A stretch of DNA of 64,000 nucleotides from Lachnospiraceae bacterium (GCA_024697065.1 JAILGE010000006.1:50638-114637), one strand, 5' to 3'. Counted from the stretch's first letter, positions 35,716-45,282 are shown. Numbers and translations are program-made. The notes: generated by a model not told the origin, from the sequence alone.

Positions 35716-36864
35716 ATGAACGGAGCATATTACACAGGAAAATACAGGAATCGTTTTGCTGAGATCGGCATTCCCGAGGAAGAGATCGAGAAGCGTAAAA
35801 ATGAGATCTTTGAGACCATATTCCACGGACCCGAAGGTGAGAAGTTTTACTTTGAGGTCGGCGATGATATGGCATTTATGGAAGATACGGGTAATATAGA
35901 TGCACGTACGGAAGGCATGTCCTACGGCATGATGATGTGTGTCCAGATGAACAAACAGGATGAGTTCAACAGACTTTGGAAATGGGCCAAGAAATATATG
36001 TATCTTACCGAAGGCAGAGAAGCCGGATATTTTGCATGGTCTGTATCTCCGGAGGGAAAGAAGAATGCGGACGGAGCTGCTCCGGATGGAGAGGAATTCT
36101 TCATTACCGCACTTTTTATGGCTTCCAATAGATGGGGAGACGGAGAAGGCATATTCAATTACAGAGCAGAGGCAGAGAAGCTTCTTGATGATTGCATCAA
36201 TAAAGGAAACAGAGGCGAGGGAAGAAGTATGTGGGATCCCGACAACAAGCTTATCCGTTTTGTTGCAGGTGTTGATTTCACAGATCCCTCATATCATCTG
36301 CCTCATTTCTATACATATATAGCTGATCAGACTTCCAATAAGGAAAATGCAGCTTTTATGCGTGAAGCCGTTACTGCCAGCAGGGATTTCCTTGCTATCG
36401 CCTGCCATCCTGTGACAGGTCTTAATCCTGAGTACAGTTCTTTCGAAGGTACCAAGATAATCACACCCTGGGATGGTTTATCTCACGGTGATTATTTCTC
36501 TGATGCCTACAGGACCGGCGCCAATATTGCTCTTGATTATTCATGGTTTGAAGCTGACGAGAGAGAGCTGGAGCAGTCAAAGAAACAGATCGATTTCTTC
36601 TGCAATACCATAGGCAAGGACAACTGGGACGGTATATTTGCTGTAGACGGTACCGTACTTGAGGGTAAGGCACTTCATCCCGTAGCGATAGTAGCTACCA
36701 ATGCTCAGGCATCTCTTAATCTTGAAGGCGAAGATGCAAAATATTGCATCAGGAGATTCTGGGAAACACCGCTCAGAAAAGGCGAGAGAAGGTATTATGA
36801 TAATTGTCTCTACTTCTTCGCATTCCTTGCTCTCAGCGGTAATTACAGAGCAAATTGGGATTGA
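35716..36864 (+). CDS. GH8 reducing-end xylose-releasing exo-oligoxylanase
   Basis: A 382-residue intracellular glycoside hydrolase family 8 enzyme. ARTEGMSYGMM carries the catalytic acid (E66); WGDGEGIFNY, DPSYHLPHFYTY and SDAYRTGANIALDYSWF match the Rex subgroup, which removes xylose from the reducing end of xylo-oligosaccharides. No signal peptide is present, fitting oligosaccharide import. The ATG follows the esterase stop by 20 bases with AAGGAG as ribosome site, so they are one operon. Subgroup assignment is from motif memory; a related GH8 specificity is possible. Confidence 0.88.
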   Translation: MNGAYYTGKYRNRFAEIGIPEEEIEKRKNEIFETIFHGPEGEKFYFEVGDDMAFMEDTGNIDARTEGMSYGMMMCVQMNKQDEFNRLWKWAKKYMYLTEGREAGYFAWSVSPEGKKNADGAAPDGEEFFITALFMASNRWGDGEGIFNYRAEAEKLLDDCINKGNRGEGRSMWDPDNKLIRFVAGVDFTDPSYHLPHFYTYIADQTSNKENAAFMREAVTASRDFLAIACHPVTGLNPEYSSFEGTKIITPWDGLSHGDYFSDAYRTGANIALDYSWFEADERELEQSKKQIDFFCNTIGKDNWDGIFAVDGTVLEGKALHPVAIVATNAQASLNLEGEDAKYCIRRFWETPLRKGERRYYDNCLYFFAFLALSGNYRANWD

Positions 36865-36894
36865 TCGGGATTAAATCTCTCAAAAACCGATAAT

Positions 36895-36927
36895 AAAAAA
36901 GGTACCGCCATCAGCGATACCTTTTTT
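36895..36927. terminator. Bidirectional terminator between GH8 and the PBP-GGDEF gene
   Basis: AAAAAAGGTACCGC pairs with GCGATACCTTTTTT (one mismatch, loop CATCA). A- and T-runs on either side let it serve both convergent genes; it overlaps the stop codon of the minus-strand gene. Confidence 0.85.
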
Positions 36928-38848
36928 AATTCTTATCATTATCATGACGGTGTATCTCTCTTTTTAATCCGTACATGATACGGTCAGCCGCCCGGATATA
37001 TTCCTGAAGAGTTTTTTGTTTTGCGGGATCGGTTATCACGAAGCCGCAGCTGGCGGTGATATTGTAGGGCCTGGAGCCGTTGTTATTACTTTCATCGAGA
37101 TAGTCCATGATGGATTGCTTGATGGAGGTGGCTTTATCGGTATCACAGTCGGAACCTACTATCAGGAATTCATCTCCGCCGTAACGGATGGCGAGCCATC
37201 CATCGGGGATGCTGCCTGTGATAGCTTTGGTTACAGCCAGTATCGCTTTGTCTCCGTGGAGATGTCCGTATTTATCATTTATGAGTTTCATATAGTTGAT
37301 ATCAACGAACATGATGGCCATTGATATACCTTTTTGATTACAATCATCGAAAAGGGGAATGGCTTTTTTCTCATAACAGAATCTGTTGAAAAGTCCTGTC
37401 ATGGGATCCTTGTCATAAAGAACGGAGAGTTCGTTATTTAAGTACGACATCCGTATGCTGACACGCAGGAAATGTATAGCCTGTTCGATCTTCTCAAGAT
37501 AATCGAATATGGAGAACCTTCCGGTGGTAAGCCTTGAATCATCAAAGAATACCATGTAGCCGTAATTGTATTGTTCTTTGTGAAGTGGATAGAAGAAGAA
37601 ACGATGCTGTTCCCGGGACTGTTTCCTGTATCCGGGGATCAGATCATGAGAATTCTTTCGCTTCAGATCCACGGCTTTCCCGTCTATGAGCGCAACGATG
37701 GGGTCCAGCTTCTGCTTGTAAGTTTCATCGAACATCTCTGATTCATCGGTGTTTATCTTCTTGAGATAATCCCAGTGGAACATCATCAGGAAATTGTCTC
37801 CGGTAAAATGATGGTTATGAGTATAATATTCGGTTAAAGAAGCCTTAAACGATTCGATGTTCGTTGATGTGGTTATATGCAAAAACAGTCTTCTTTCTTC
37901 ACTGTCGAGTCTGTGAAGCTCTGAAGAATGCGTATAGGATCTTTGGCAATAGGTGCGTCTGATATTCTCGTATTTGACATTATTCGTACATCCGCAGCTT
38001 TCACAGCAGATAAAATCCGAATTCACGTAAACTTCTTTTTCTGTCGGGACATCATTTATCAGATCGAATAAGAGCGTGACGGCTTTTTCACCCACCTTAT
38101 CATAATTGGGTGATACTGTGGTGATGGTGGGATAATAGGATTTGCCGGCTTCAATATTATCGAAGCCTGTGACGATCACGTCGTTGGGAAGGTCATAGCC
38201 AAGATCCACAAGCTTGGCGGCAACAGCTAAAGCCATTATATCATTGGCGCATATAAAAGCATCGGGGACACCTTCATCTGATTCGGAATACTTCATTGCC
38301 ACCTCTGCGGCGATAATATTATTCCAATCAGCATAGTAGATATCCTCATCCTTTAATTCCAGACCATGGGCGTTCATAACATCCCTGGTCGTACGGAGTC
38401 TTATCTGATTCTCAATATGATTTCTGCTTCCGCCGATATAAACAGCGTGCTTAATATCATGGACTTCTATCAGATGGGTGACAAGATCAGCCATACCGGT
38501 TTCATTGTTTACGCCAACATAGGGAATATCGGGGATCTGAAGACCGATACTGACGATAGGTACATCATGAGCCTTGGCATGATAGCAGATCTTTTCTGCG
38601 GTCTTATCCGAATTGAGAAGATTGGAGAATACTATGGCTCCGTCAAAATCCTCGATATCAGGAAGTTCATAAATATTCAATTCTCCACGGTTAAGCGTAT
38701 CATAACCGTTATAAGATGCGTGTCCCACAAAGATATAAGAATCAAAATCTTCTCTCCCGGCAACGGGAGACATGCCACTTAGCGCATCTCTCAATGCGCT
38801 CATGTTCCATCCGTTTCCGAAAATAGCGATTTTTTTCTTATGTGTCAT
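36926..38848 (-). CDS. LacI-type sugar-binding domain fused to GGDEF (no DNA-binding domain)
   Basis: A 640-residue protein. Residues 1-280 form a periplasmic-binding-protein-like domain of the LacI/GalR sort (KIAIFGNGWN, HAVYIGGSRNH, DAFICANDIMA, DVIVTGFDNIEAG), but the helix-turn-helix that should precede it is absent and no signal peptide or membrane segment is visible, so sensing must be cytoplasmic. A middle region with a Cys cluster (CCESCGCTN) and a helical linker lead to a C-terminal GGDEF domain (about 470-635) with DPMTGLFNR, DINYMKLINDKYGH and an intact YGGDEF. It should make cyclic di-GMP under control of a sugar. AGGGG lies 7 bases before the ATG. Divergent from GH115, so a xylan-derived ligand is likely (inference). 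Confidence 0.9.
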   Translation of the reverse strand: MTHKKKIAIFGNGWNMSALRDALSGMSPVAGREDFDSYIFVGHASYNGYDTLNRGELNIYELPDIEDFDGAIVFSNLLNSDKTAEKICYHAKAHDVPIVSIGLQIPDIPYVGVNNETGMADLVTHLIEVHDIKHAVYIGGSRNHIENQIRLRTTRDVMNAHGLELKDEDIYYADWNNIIAAEVAMKYSESDEGVPDAFICANDIMALAVAAKLVDLGYDLPNDVIVTGFDNIEAGKSYYPTITTVSPNYDKVGEKAVTLLFDLINDVPTEKEVYVNSDFICCESCGCTNNVKYENIRRTYCQRSYTHSSELHRLDSEERRLFLHITTSTNIESFKASLTEYYTHNHHFTGDNFLMMFHWDYLKKINTDESEMFDETYKQKLDPIVALIDGKAVDLKRKNSHDLIPGYRKQSREQHRFFFYPLHKEQYNYGYMVFFDDSRLTTGRFSIFDYLEKIEQAIHFLRVSIRMSYLNNELSVLYDKDPMTGLFNRFCYEKKAIPLFDDCNQKGISMAIMFVDINYMKLINDKYGHLHGDKAILAVTKAITGSIPDGWLAIRYGGDEFLIVGSDCDTDKATSIKQSIMDYLDESNNNGSRPYNITASCGFVITDPAKQKTLQEYIRAADRIMYGLKREIHRHDNDKN

Positions 38849-38862
38849 TATATAACCCCTGA

Positions 38863-38902
38863 CCGGATGATCCGGAAAAACAGTAACCAGAGTATAATTA
38901 TA
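38863..38902 (-). promoter_or_regulatory. Leader palindrome and palindromic -10 box of the PBP-GGDEF gene
   Basis: CCGGAT-C-ATCCGG, a perfect 6-1-6 palindrome on the minus strand (38863-38875), lies in the leader, close before the start codon. Upstream, TATAATTATA (38893-38902) reads TATAAT on both strands, so it could serve divergent transcription. Confidence 0.5.
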
Positions 38903-38989
38903 ACATATAGGGGTTTAGTTATAAAACGCTGCGGGCACGGGAAAACAAACAGAGCAATTATTGCAATCAAGTGGGCAACAAATGAAGAA

Positions 38990-39003
38990 TGAAAGCGGTT
39001 ACA
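38990..39003 (+). promoter_or_regulatory. CcpA cre site upstream of GH115
   Basis: TGAAAGCGGTTACA fits the Bacillus cre consensus TGWAANCGNTNWCA at every position. It lies 65 bases before the GH115 start and overlaps candidate -10/-35 elements (TACAAT 39000-39005; TATAAA 39011-39016), a position expected for glucose repression. Confidence 0.65.
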
Positions 39004-39068
39004 ATCGTAATATAAAGAGTGGTAGTGGCTTTAAACAAAAAAGCAATTTTTGAGAAAGGAATCATATT

Positions 39069-41981
39069 ATGAAGATCAGGATTACTGCAGACAGTATAAA
39101 AAACAATGATCTTGTATTTGTTCATAAAGAAGATGAACTTCCGGGAGTAAAGAGAACGGCCGGTTATGTATGCAAAGATCTGGAAGCGATTTTTTCGGCA
39201 ACGCCGGATGATAAAACAGAGGACTATATTTTGCCTGAAAATAAAGGTGTTCAGGGGAATGCGGAAGGAGCGCCCGACCTCGGCAAAATATATTATATGA
39301 CGGAGAAGGCCGGTGAGGCCGGACTGTCTGGCCGCAGGGAATGTTACAAAATAGAAGTGGCATCCGGAAGTAAAGAGGGGACGGTGGATCTGTATATCAC
39401 CGGAAGTGATAAGAGAGGAACGATCTACGGACTCTTTAAGTTTTCCGAACTGTGCGGTATCTCACCTTTTATCAACTGGGGAGATGTCCGTCCCGTAAAG
39501 ACAGATGAATTATATATTGATATATCGGGATCATTTGAATCCCGTGAACCTTCGGTCAGATTCAGAGGATTCTTTATCAACGATGAGTGGCCGGCATTCG
39601 GTAACTATGTAAATAAGCGCTTTGGAGGATTTAACAGTAAGGCTTATGAGAAGATATTTGAATTGCTCCTCAGATTAAAGGGAAACTATCTGTGGCCTGC
39701 AATGTGGTCTGCACAGTTTTATCTGGACGGCCCGGGGCTTGCAAATGCGGAACTTGCCGATGAGATGGGTGTTGTAATGGGCGCATCACATCATGAACCC
39801 TGTATCAGAAACGGCGAGGAATACAAATATGTGAGAGGGAAGGATTCGATCTACGGAGATGCCTGGGATTTCAGAAAAAACAAGGAAGGCATAACCAGAT
39901 TCTGGGAAGATGGTCTTAAGAGATCCGGCGGGTTCGAAACCGTAATAACTGTCGGAATGCGAGGCGAAGCAGACTCCACGATACTCGGAAAGAATGCAAC
40001 TCTTAAAGATAATATCGATCTCTTAAGGGATGTACTCAAGACTCAAAACGAACTTATCGGCAAATACGTGAACGAAGATCTGGATAAAGTGCCCAGGATG
40101 TTAGCTCTATACAAAGAGGTGGAACCCTTCTTCTACGGAGATAAGGATACGGAAGGTCTGGCCGGAGATCCGGAGCTTGACGGCGTTACACTTATGCTTT
40201 GCGATGACAATCACGGCAATCTGAGAACGGTTCCGGATGAATCCATGAGAGGCAGAAAAGGCGGCTTTGGTATGTATTATCATTACGATTATCATGGCTC
40301 ACCGGTTTCCTATGAGTGGACAAATTCATCCGCCATCTCCCGTACCTGGGACCAGATGACCAATGCTTATGAATCAGGGATCAGAGAACTCTGGATAGTA
40401 AATGTGGGTGATATATATTCCAATGAATTTCCTCTTTCATATTTCCTGGAAATGGCATATGACTATGAAAAATGGGGAATAAGCAATGAGAAGAGCTATA
40501 TGGAATATACCGATCTTTTTGCTGAAAAGATGTTCTCCGGATATACAGATGAGAATACCTGCAAGAGGATCTCGGCGCTTCTTGAAGGCTATACCCGTAT
40601 CGCTCACAACAGACGTCCCGAGGCTATGGATGATACCATCTATGCACCGGTAGCATACGGTGAGAGAAAGACACTTGATGAGAAGTGCAGACAGTTAATG
40701 GATGAGGCGGAGCAGATCTATAAGGATGCATCAGAGGAGATGAAGTTCCCCTTCTATGAATTTGTGTATTATCCTGTGATGGCTAATTTAAACCTTCAGA
40801 GGATGTGGCTGGAGACCGGATATAATCATTATCTTGCCAAGATCGGTGCGGCTGCGGCAAATGCAAGTGCGGACAGGATCGATGAATTTTATGAAGCTGA
40901 CAGGAAGATCGTGGATGAGCTTCATACCATTCATGACGGCTGGTGGTACGGCATGGGGCTGTCGGAACACATCGGTTTTAGAAGATGGAACGAAGAGGAG
41001 TGCAGGAATCCTGTGACACACAGACTGCATCCCGCCAATAAGAACAGAGTGATAGCAGTGATCCCCGAGACGGGGGAATATACTGAAGGAAGTGTCTGGA
41101 CAGGGAAGACGCTGATACTTCCGGATCTTGTCAGATATGGTAAAGAAAGTGCGGAAATATATCTTTATAATTCCGGAGCGGGAAATGCATGGTTTGAGCC
41201 TGCTTCAGTGAGCGATCTCTTAAAGATATCCGTGAATGCAGAAAAAACTGCGGGAAATGACGGAAGATATGAGATACCCGGATGTGGAATGACTGTACTC
41301 AACGTTACACTTGATAAGAGCAGACTTACAGGTAGTGAGCCTGTTAAAGGTAATATCAGGATCCTCGGAGAATATTCCGATATCAGGATAGAAGTGCCTG
41401 TTGATCCTGCCTTGTATCAAAATGACAGTGAGGAAGCCGCACATGTATTTGTTTTCGAGGATGATTACATCTCCATCGAAGCAGATCACTTTACCGGGAA
41501 GACAGCCGCAGGCGGCAGAGAATACAGATGTCTTGAGCGCTTTGGCAAGACTTCGGCGGGAATGAAGATACTCCCTGCCTTCGGTGAGTGTGAGAAGAGC
41601 ACGGAGGTTCCTAAACTGTATTACGACTTTGAAGTTAAAGATGCGGGAAGCTATGTGATAAGGTTCCTTATAGCCCCTGTGAATCCTCCTTACAGAGACA
41701 ATAAGCTTGATCTGAATTATAAGATAAATAACGAAGGAGCTTTAAAGGCGGATTTTGTAGCGCAGGATTTCAGGGTTACCGACGGATGCCTTGAATGGGA
41801 GCAGGGTGTATTGGATCAGATAAGATTCAGTGAAGTGAAGTGTACTCTCAAGTCCGGAAGGAACAGACTTACTGTCTGTGGCGGTTCGGCGGCTGTTGTT
41901 CTTGAGAAGATCGTTATCAGAAAAGAAGAGTCAAAGCCTGCTTATTCATATCTTGAACCGACAGAAACATATTTCAGATGA
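39069..41981 (+). CDS. GH115 xylan alpha-1,2-glucuronidase
   Basis: A 970-residue enzyme removing (4-O-methyl)-glucuronic acid side chains from xylan. Family signs are SVRFRGFFINDEWPAF, NYLWPAMWSAQFYLDGP, MGASHHEPC, TVGMRGEADS, LCDDNHGN and YHYDYHGSPVSYEW in the central barrel, with a helical region and C-terminal beta-sandwich domains. There is no signal peptide, so the substrate must be imported oligosaccharide. AAAGGA precedes the ATG. The gene is monocistronic, with a perfect cre match upstream. Released glucuronate could enter the KDG/KDPG route. Confidence 0.93.
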   Translation: MKIRITADSIKNNDLVFVHKEDELPGVKRTAGYVCKDLEAIFSATPDDKTEDYILPENKGVQGNAEGAPDLGKIYYMTEKAGEAGLSGRRECYKIEVASGSKEGTVDLYITGSDKRGTIYGLFKFSELCGISPFINWGDVRPVKTDELYIDISGSFESREPSVRFRGFFINDEWPAFGNYVNKRFGGFNSKAYEKIFELLLRLKGNYLWPAMWSAQFYLDGPGLANAELADEMGVVMGASHHEPCIRNGEEYKYVRGKDSIYGDAWDFRKNKEGITRFWEDGLKRSGGFETVITVGMRGEADSTILGKNATLKDNIDLLRDVLKTQNELIGKYVNEDLDKVPRMLALYKEVEPFFYGDKDTEGLAGDPELDGVTLMLCDDNHGNLRTVPDESMRGRKGGFGMYYHYDYHGSPVSYEWTNSSAISRTWDQMTNAYESGIRELWIVNVGDIYSNEFPLSYFLEMAYDYEKWGISNEKSYMEYTDLFAEKMFSGYTDENTCKRISALLEGYTRIAHNRRPEAMDDTIYAPVAYGERKTLDEKCRQLMDEAEQIYKDASEEMKFPFYEFVYYPVMANLNLQRMWLETGYNHYLAKIGAAAANASADRIDEFYEADRKIVDELHTIHDGWWYGMGLSEHIGFRRWNEEECRNPVTHRLHPANKNRVIAVIPETGEYTEGSVWTGKTLILPDLVRYGKESAEIYLYNSGAGNAWFEPASVSDLLKISVNAEKTAGNDGRYEIPGCGMTVLNVTLDKSRLTGSEPVKGNIRILGEYSDIRIEVPVDPALYQNDSEEAAHVFVFEDDYISIEADHFTGKTAAGGREYRCLERFGKTSAGMKILPAFGECEKSTEVPKLYYDFEVKDAGSYVIRFLIAPVNPPYRDNKLDLNYKINNEGALKADFVAQDFRVTDGCLEWEQGVLDQIRFSEVKCTLKSGRNRLTVCGGSAAVVLEKIVIRKEESKPAYSYLEPTETYFR

Positions 41982-41993
41982 TAGGATATTTGA

Positions 41994-42389
41994 TCAAAGT
42001 TCGATGATGCGGATGCATTTCCTGCAATTGGGAATGATTATCAGCTCATTATGGTCGCTGATCAGGAACAAACGCCGGGAGGCACTGTCATAGTCAATGG
42101 CTATGATGGTGCCTTCGGCTTTTTTGTATCCGTCTTCTTCTCCGGAGATCAGTGGAGTCTCGGTCCATTCATTTCCAAGAACAGATCTGAACAGTACGGG
42201 ATGGCCGTCTGCAGCCATGCCTGCTGCTGCATATCCATCGCCTGCACGTATCCCACAGGTGAAATGAGTCTCGGGATAAGAATCCTTATATTTCGAATTG
42301 AAATCAAAAAACTGACCTTGAATGAACAGGCGGCCTTCAGGGTCTGCATATATCGCCGGTGCATTTGTGTCAGTTATTTGATGTTCCAT
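41994..42389 (-). CDS. Small unknown protein directly downstream of the GH3 gene
   Basis: A 131-residue protein whose ATG abuts the stop codon of the GH3 gene (no bases between), so it is translated from the same message. It has no signal peptide or membrane segment and is rich in beta-strand-forming residues, with several Asp/Gly turns (DGYAAAGMAADGHPVLF, DYDSASRRLFLISD), somewhat like blades of a beta-propeller; I do not recognise the family. It ends 12 bases from the convergent GH115 gene, with no clear terminator between them. Confidence 0.6.
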   Translation of the reverse strand: MEHQITDTNAPAIYADPEGRLFIQGQFFDFNSKYKDSYPETHFTCGIRAGDGYAAAGMAADGHPVLFRSVLGNEWTETPLISGEEDGYKKAEGTIIAIDYDSASRRLFLISDHNELIIIPNCRKCIRIIEL

Positions 42390-45104
42390 TTATTTTACGG
42401 TAACAGGTACCGTTCCTGTCATGGTCTTGCCCTTGTAGGTAACGTCTGCCGTGATGAGTGCGGTGCCGGGAGCGACAGCGGTAACAAGACCGTTCCCGTC
42501 GATCGTTGCGACAGAGCTGTCGGAGACAGAATAAACGGGGCGGATGGCTGCATTTAGTACTCTTGCGGTATCAAGTGCTACGGCAACAGTGTTTACACAT
42601 GCAGTTTCGCCTGCGTTGATGATGGTCCTGTCGATCTCTGTTGTTACGGCAGCCAAAGGAGCGTCCCATACACCTTCAATATGTACTGTCTCGGTAAGAA
42701 CGATATCGCTGCTGCTCTTTGCAAGTTCGATGACGTAATCACCGGGTTCGACTACCATCCTGTTCTTAAGATTGCTCCAGAAAGCAAGCTCGGATACGGG
42801 AAGTTTGATTACTGCTTTTTCGGATGAGCCTGCTTTTACAAAGACTTTTGTGAAACCTTTAAGCTGTCTTGAAGGTTTCTTATCATGCATGTTCTCGGGT
42901 ATGACCTTGCGTACATAGAGCTCTACGATCTCCTTACCGTCATATTTTCCGGTATTATTGATATCCGCAGTGATCACCATGGTGTCATTGGCATCGAAGG
43001 AGAGAGTTTCTGTGCCGTCACCGTCCTTTGAGATCTTCATACCGGTATAGTCATAATCCGTATAGGAGAGACCGTATCCGAAGGGGAAGAGGACATTGCC
43101 CTTGAAGTATTGATAGGTACGTCCCTTACCGTTTAATGTATCAAAACGATAGATGCCGTAATCGTTGATTGCAGGGATATCATTCACATCTCTGTACCAG
43201 GTTGCTGTAAGCTTTGCGTTGGGATTAACCTTGCCAAAGAGTATGTCTGCAAGAGCCGTTCCCTGTTCCTGGCCGGCAAAATGCTCGTTGATAACGGTAT
43301 GAGCCTTGTCGAAGAATGAGCCTGTGACCGCACCGAGTGCATTGACTACAACGACAGTATTGGGGTTGACTTCAAGGATCTTTTCTATCTTCCCGTTCTG
43401 ACCATAGGGAAGCTCAAGCTCTTTGCGATCATTTTCTTCGGATGCATTGGATGCATCGGTTCCTGCGATGATGATGACGATATCCGCCGCTTTGGCAGCG
43501 GCAAGAGCGCGTTCGAAGAGCATATTGTCATCGGCTCTTACATCGGGATCCTCCGTGACGAATTTCTTGGGAGATTTGATGGCATCGGTGATATTGTGAT
43601 AATCGTATCCGGGAGCCATGAACTTAAGGCAGAAGTTCTTGGCAAAGTCAAGCTGTCTTACGGAGATACCCAGCTCTTTGGCTTCGGCAGCCTGCTCGGC
43701 ATCTGCTTCTTTAGCGCGCTTGATGGCATCCGGTGACTCATTGTCGGCACCGGGAAGTCTTCCGTCTACGCCCTCGCGGTATTCCTTGCCTGAACACCAT
43801 CCCTTTTCATAGAGGACTTCCGTATCGTTATCTTTAAGTACATTCTTTATTCCGTCTAAAGCCAGGACATTGACGGTCGTATCGATCCTGTTGCTTCCGC
43901 AGGAGTATCCGCCAAGCTCACGGTAGATCGCATTGGGACCGATGACGAGGACTTTCTTACCCCTGAGGTTTTCACGGGATAAAGGAAGCAGAGAATCATC
44001 ATTCTTAAGCAATACGACCGAGTCGTCTGCGATATCGAGGCAGAGCTTTTGCTTTTCCGGGGTGCAGACATCATCCCAACCTATATTCTTATATGCATAT
44101 TCGCCTTCTTCATCGAAGAGACCGAGTCTGAATCTTACGGTGAAGATCCTGGTAAGCGCGCGGTTGATCACGTCTTCGGAGACAAGACCGTTCTTTACGG
44201 CTCTGACTAAAGGACTCTGGTATTCCTCACCACAGCTGAGATCTGTGCCGGCTGAAAGGGAAAGAGCGGCAGCTTCGTCGAGATTCTTTGCGTAATAGTG
44301 ACCGGTGGTTTTTTCATCCGATTCTTCATTCATGATGTCGTTGAAAACATTGTTTTCATAAACATCGGATACGGCGCCGCAGTCGGAAACAACGAATCCG
44401 TCGAAGCCCCATTCCTCACGGAGCAGATGTGTGAGGAGTTTTTCGCTGGCGGAGGCGGGGACACCGTTTATACGGTTGTAGCTTGTCATAATGCTCTGTG
44501 CGTGACCGTAGAGTATAGCATCCCTGAACTGTCTGGTGTAATATTCGCGAAGCGTAGCCTCGTCCACATTGGAACTTCCGTTGTGTCTGTTGTTTTCGGA
44601 ACTGTTGAGAGCATAGTGCTTGGGAGTGGCGCAGGTTTTAAGGACCTTGGGATCGTCACCCTGCATGCCCTGTACGTAATATGTGGCAAGTTTTCCCGTG
44701 AGGAAAGGATCCTCACCGAAGTTCTCATCCGACCTTCCGTTTCTGGGGTCTCTTGCAAGATTGATGGTAGGGCACCAGTCATTTAATTCGTATCCGTAGA
44801 TGTTGTGATAAGCTCTTACTTCATCGGATATGGCTGTAGCTACATCCTTGATCATGTCGGGATCCCAGGACTGGCTCATGGCAAGACATACGGGGAAGCT
44901 GGTGACATCCATCTTATCGTATTTAAAGGGACCGAAATATCCGTGGGATGCTTCGTTCCAGTATTCATAATGAGGAATATTAAGACGGGGAATGGGGGCG
45001 GCATGATTCTGTAGCTGAGTGATCTTTTCTTCAAAAGTCATTTCTGCCACAAGTGCCGACGCTCTTTCCTTGGCGGATCTTGTTTTATCTTCGTAAATAT
45101 TCAT
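42390..45104 (-). CDS. GH3 beta-glycosidase with C-terminal Ig-like domain
   Basis: A 904-residue family 3 hydrolase, probably beta-xylosidase or beta-glucosidase. The N-terminal barrel has NEASHGYFG, RDPRNGRSDENFGEDP, KHYALNSSENNRH and the nucleophile in VVSDCGAV; the second domain has VLVIGPNA; a fibronectin-III-like domain follows (NTGKYDGKEIVELYV). The last 80 or so residues match bacterial Ig-like group 2 (SSVATIDGNGLVTAVAPGTALITADV). That domain is normally found on exported proteins, yet no signal peptide is present here. GAAAGGA precedes the ATG. Between the two GH3 lobes a charged insert (about 440-500) is seen. Confidence 0.92.
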   Translation of the reverse strand: MNIYEDKTRSAKERASALVAEMTFEEKITQLQNHAAPIPRLNIPHYEYWNEASHGYFGPFKYDKMDVTSFPVCLAMSQSWDPDMIKDVATAISDEVRAYHNIYGYELNDWCPTINLARDPRNGRSDENFGEDPFLTGKLATYYVQGMQGDDPKVLKTCATPKHYALNSSENNRHNGSSNVDEATLREYYTRQFRDAILYGHAQSIMTSYNRINGVPASASEKLLTHLLREEWGFDGFVVSDCGAVSDVYENNVFNDIMNEESDEKTTGHYYAKNLDEAAALSLSAGTDLSCGEEYQSPLVRAVKNGLVSEDVINRALTRIFTVRFRLGLFDEEGEYAYKNIGWDDVCTPEKQKLCLDIADDSVVLLKNDDSLLPLSRENLRGKKVLVIGPNAIYRELGGYSCGSNRIDTTVNVLALDGIKNVLKDNDTEVLYEKGWCSGKEYREGVDGRLPGADNESPDAIKRAKEADAEQAAEAKELGISVRQLDFAKNFCLKFMAPGYDYHNITDAIKSPKKFVTEDPDVRADDNMLFERALAAAKAADIVIIIAGTDASNASEENDRKELELPYGQNGKIEKILEVNPNTVVVVNALGAVTGSFFDKAHTVINEHFAGQEQGTALADILFGKVNPNAKLTATWYRDVNDIPAINDYGIYRFDTLNGKGRTYQYFKGNVLFPFGYGLSYTDYDYTGMKISKDGDGTETLSFDANDTMVITADINNTGKYDGKEIVELYVRKVIPENMHDKKPSRQLKGFTKVFVKAGSSEKAVIKLPVSELAFWSNLKNRMVVEPGDYVIELAKSSSDIVLTETVHIEGVWDAPLAAVTTEIDRTIINAGETACVNTVAVALDTARVLNAAIRPVYSVSDSSVATIDGNGLVTAVAPGTALITADVTYKGKTMTGTVPVTVK

Positions 45105-45160
45105 CTGGTTCGTCCTTTCAATTATTCAAGTAGTTCTATAGTTTTGATGAGGATATCTGC

Positions 45161-45174
45161 CGAAATCGGTTTCG
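45161..45174. promoter_or_regulatory. cre-like palindrome between GH3 and YesL
   Basis: CGAAATCGGTTTCG is an almost perfect palindrome that matches the cre consensus in 12 of 14 places, the two outermost bases differing. It lies 57 bases upstream of the minus-strand GH3 start. Confidence 0.4.
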
Positions 45175-45282
45175 ATCCTGTATGAGAGTAGGATAAAGAC
45201 CCTAATACTGCCAGTCAAGGGGAGGAAATATATGTTTTGTTCGGGATCAAACAATAATATGTCAGAGGTTTTATGCGATGCT

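Noticed and set aside
35036..35875. 279-residue minus-strand frame
   Set aside because: It spans the end of the esterase and the start of GH8 in antisense, with composition unlike a real protein.
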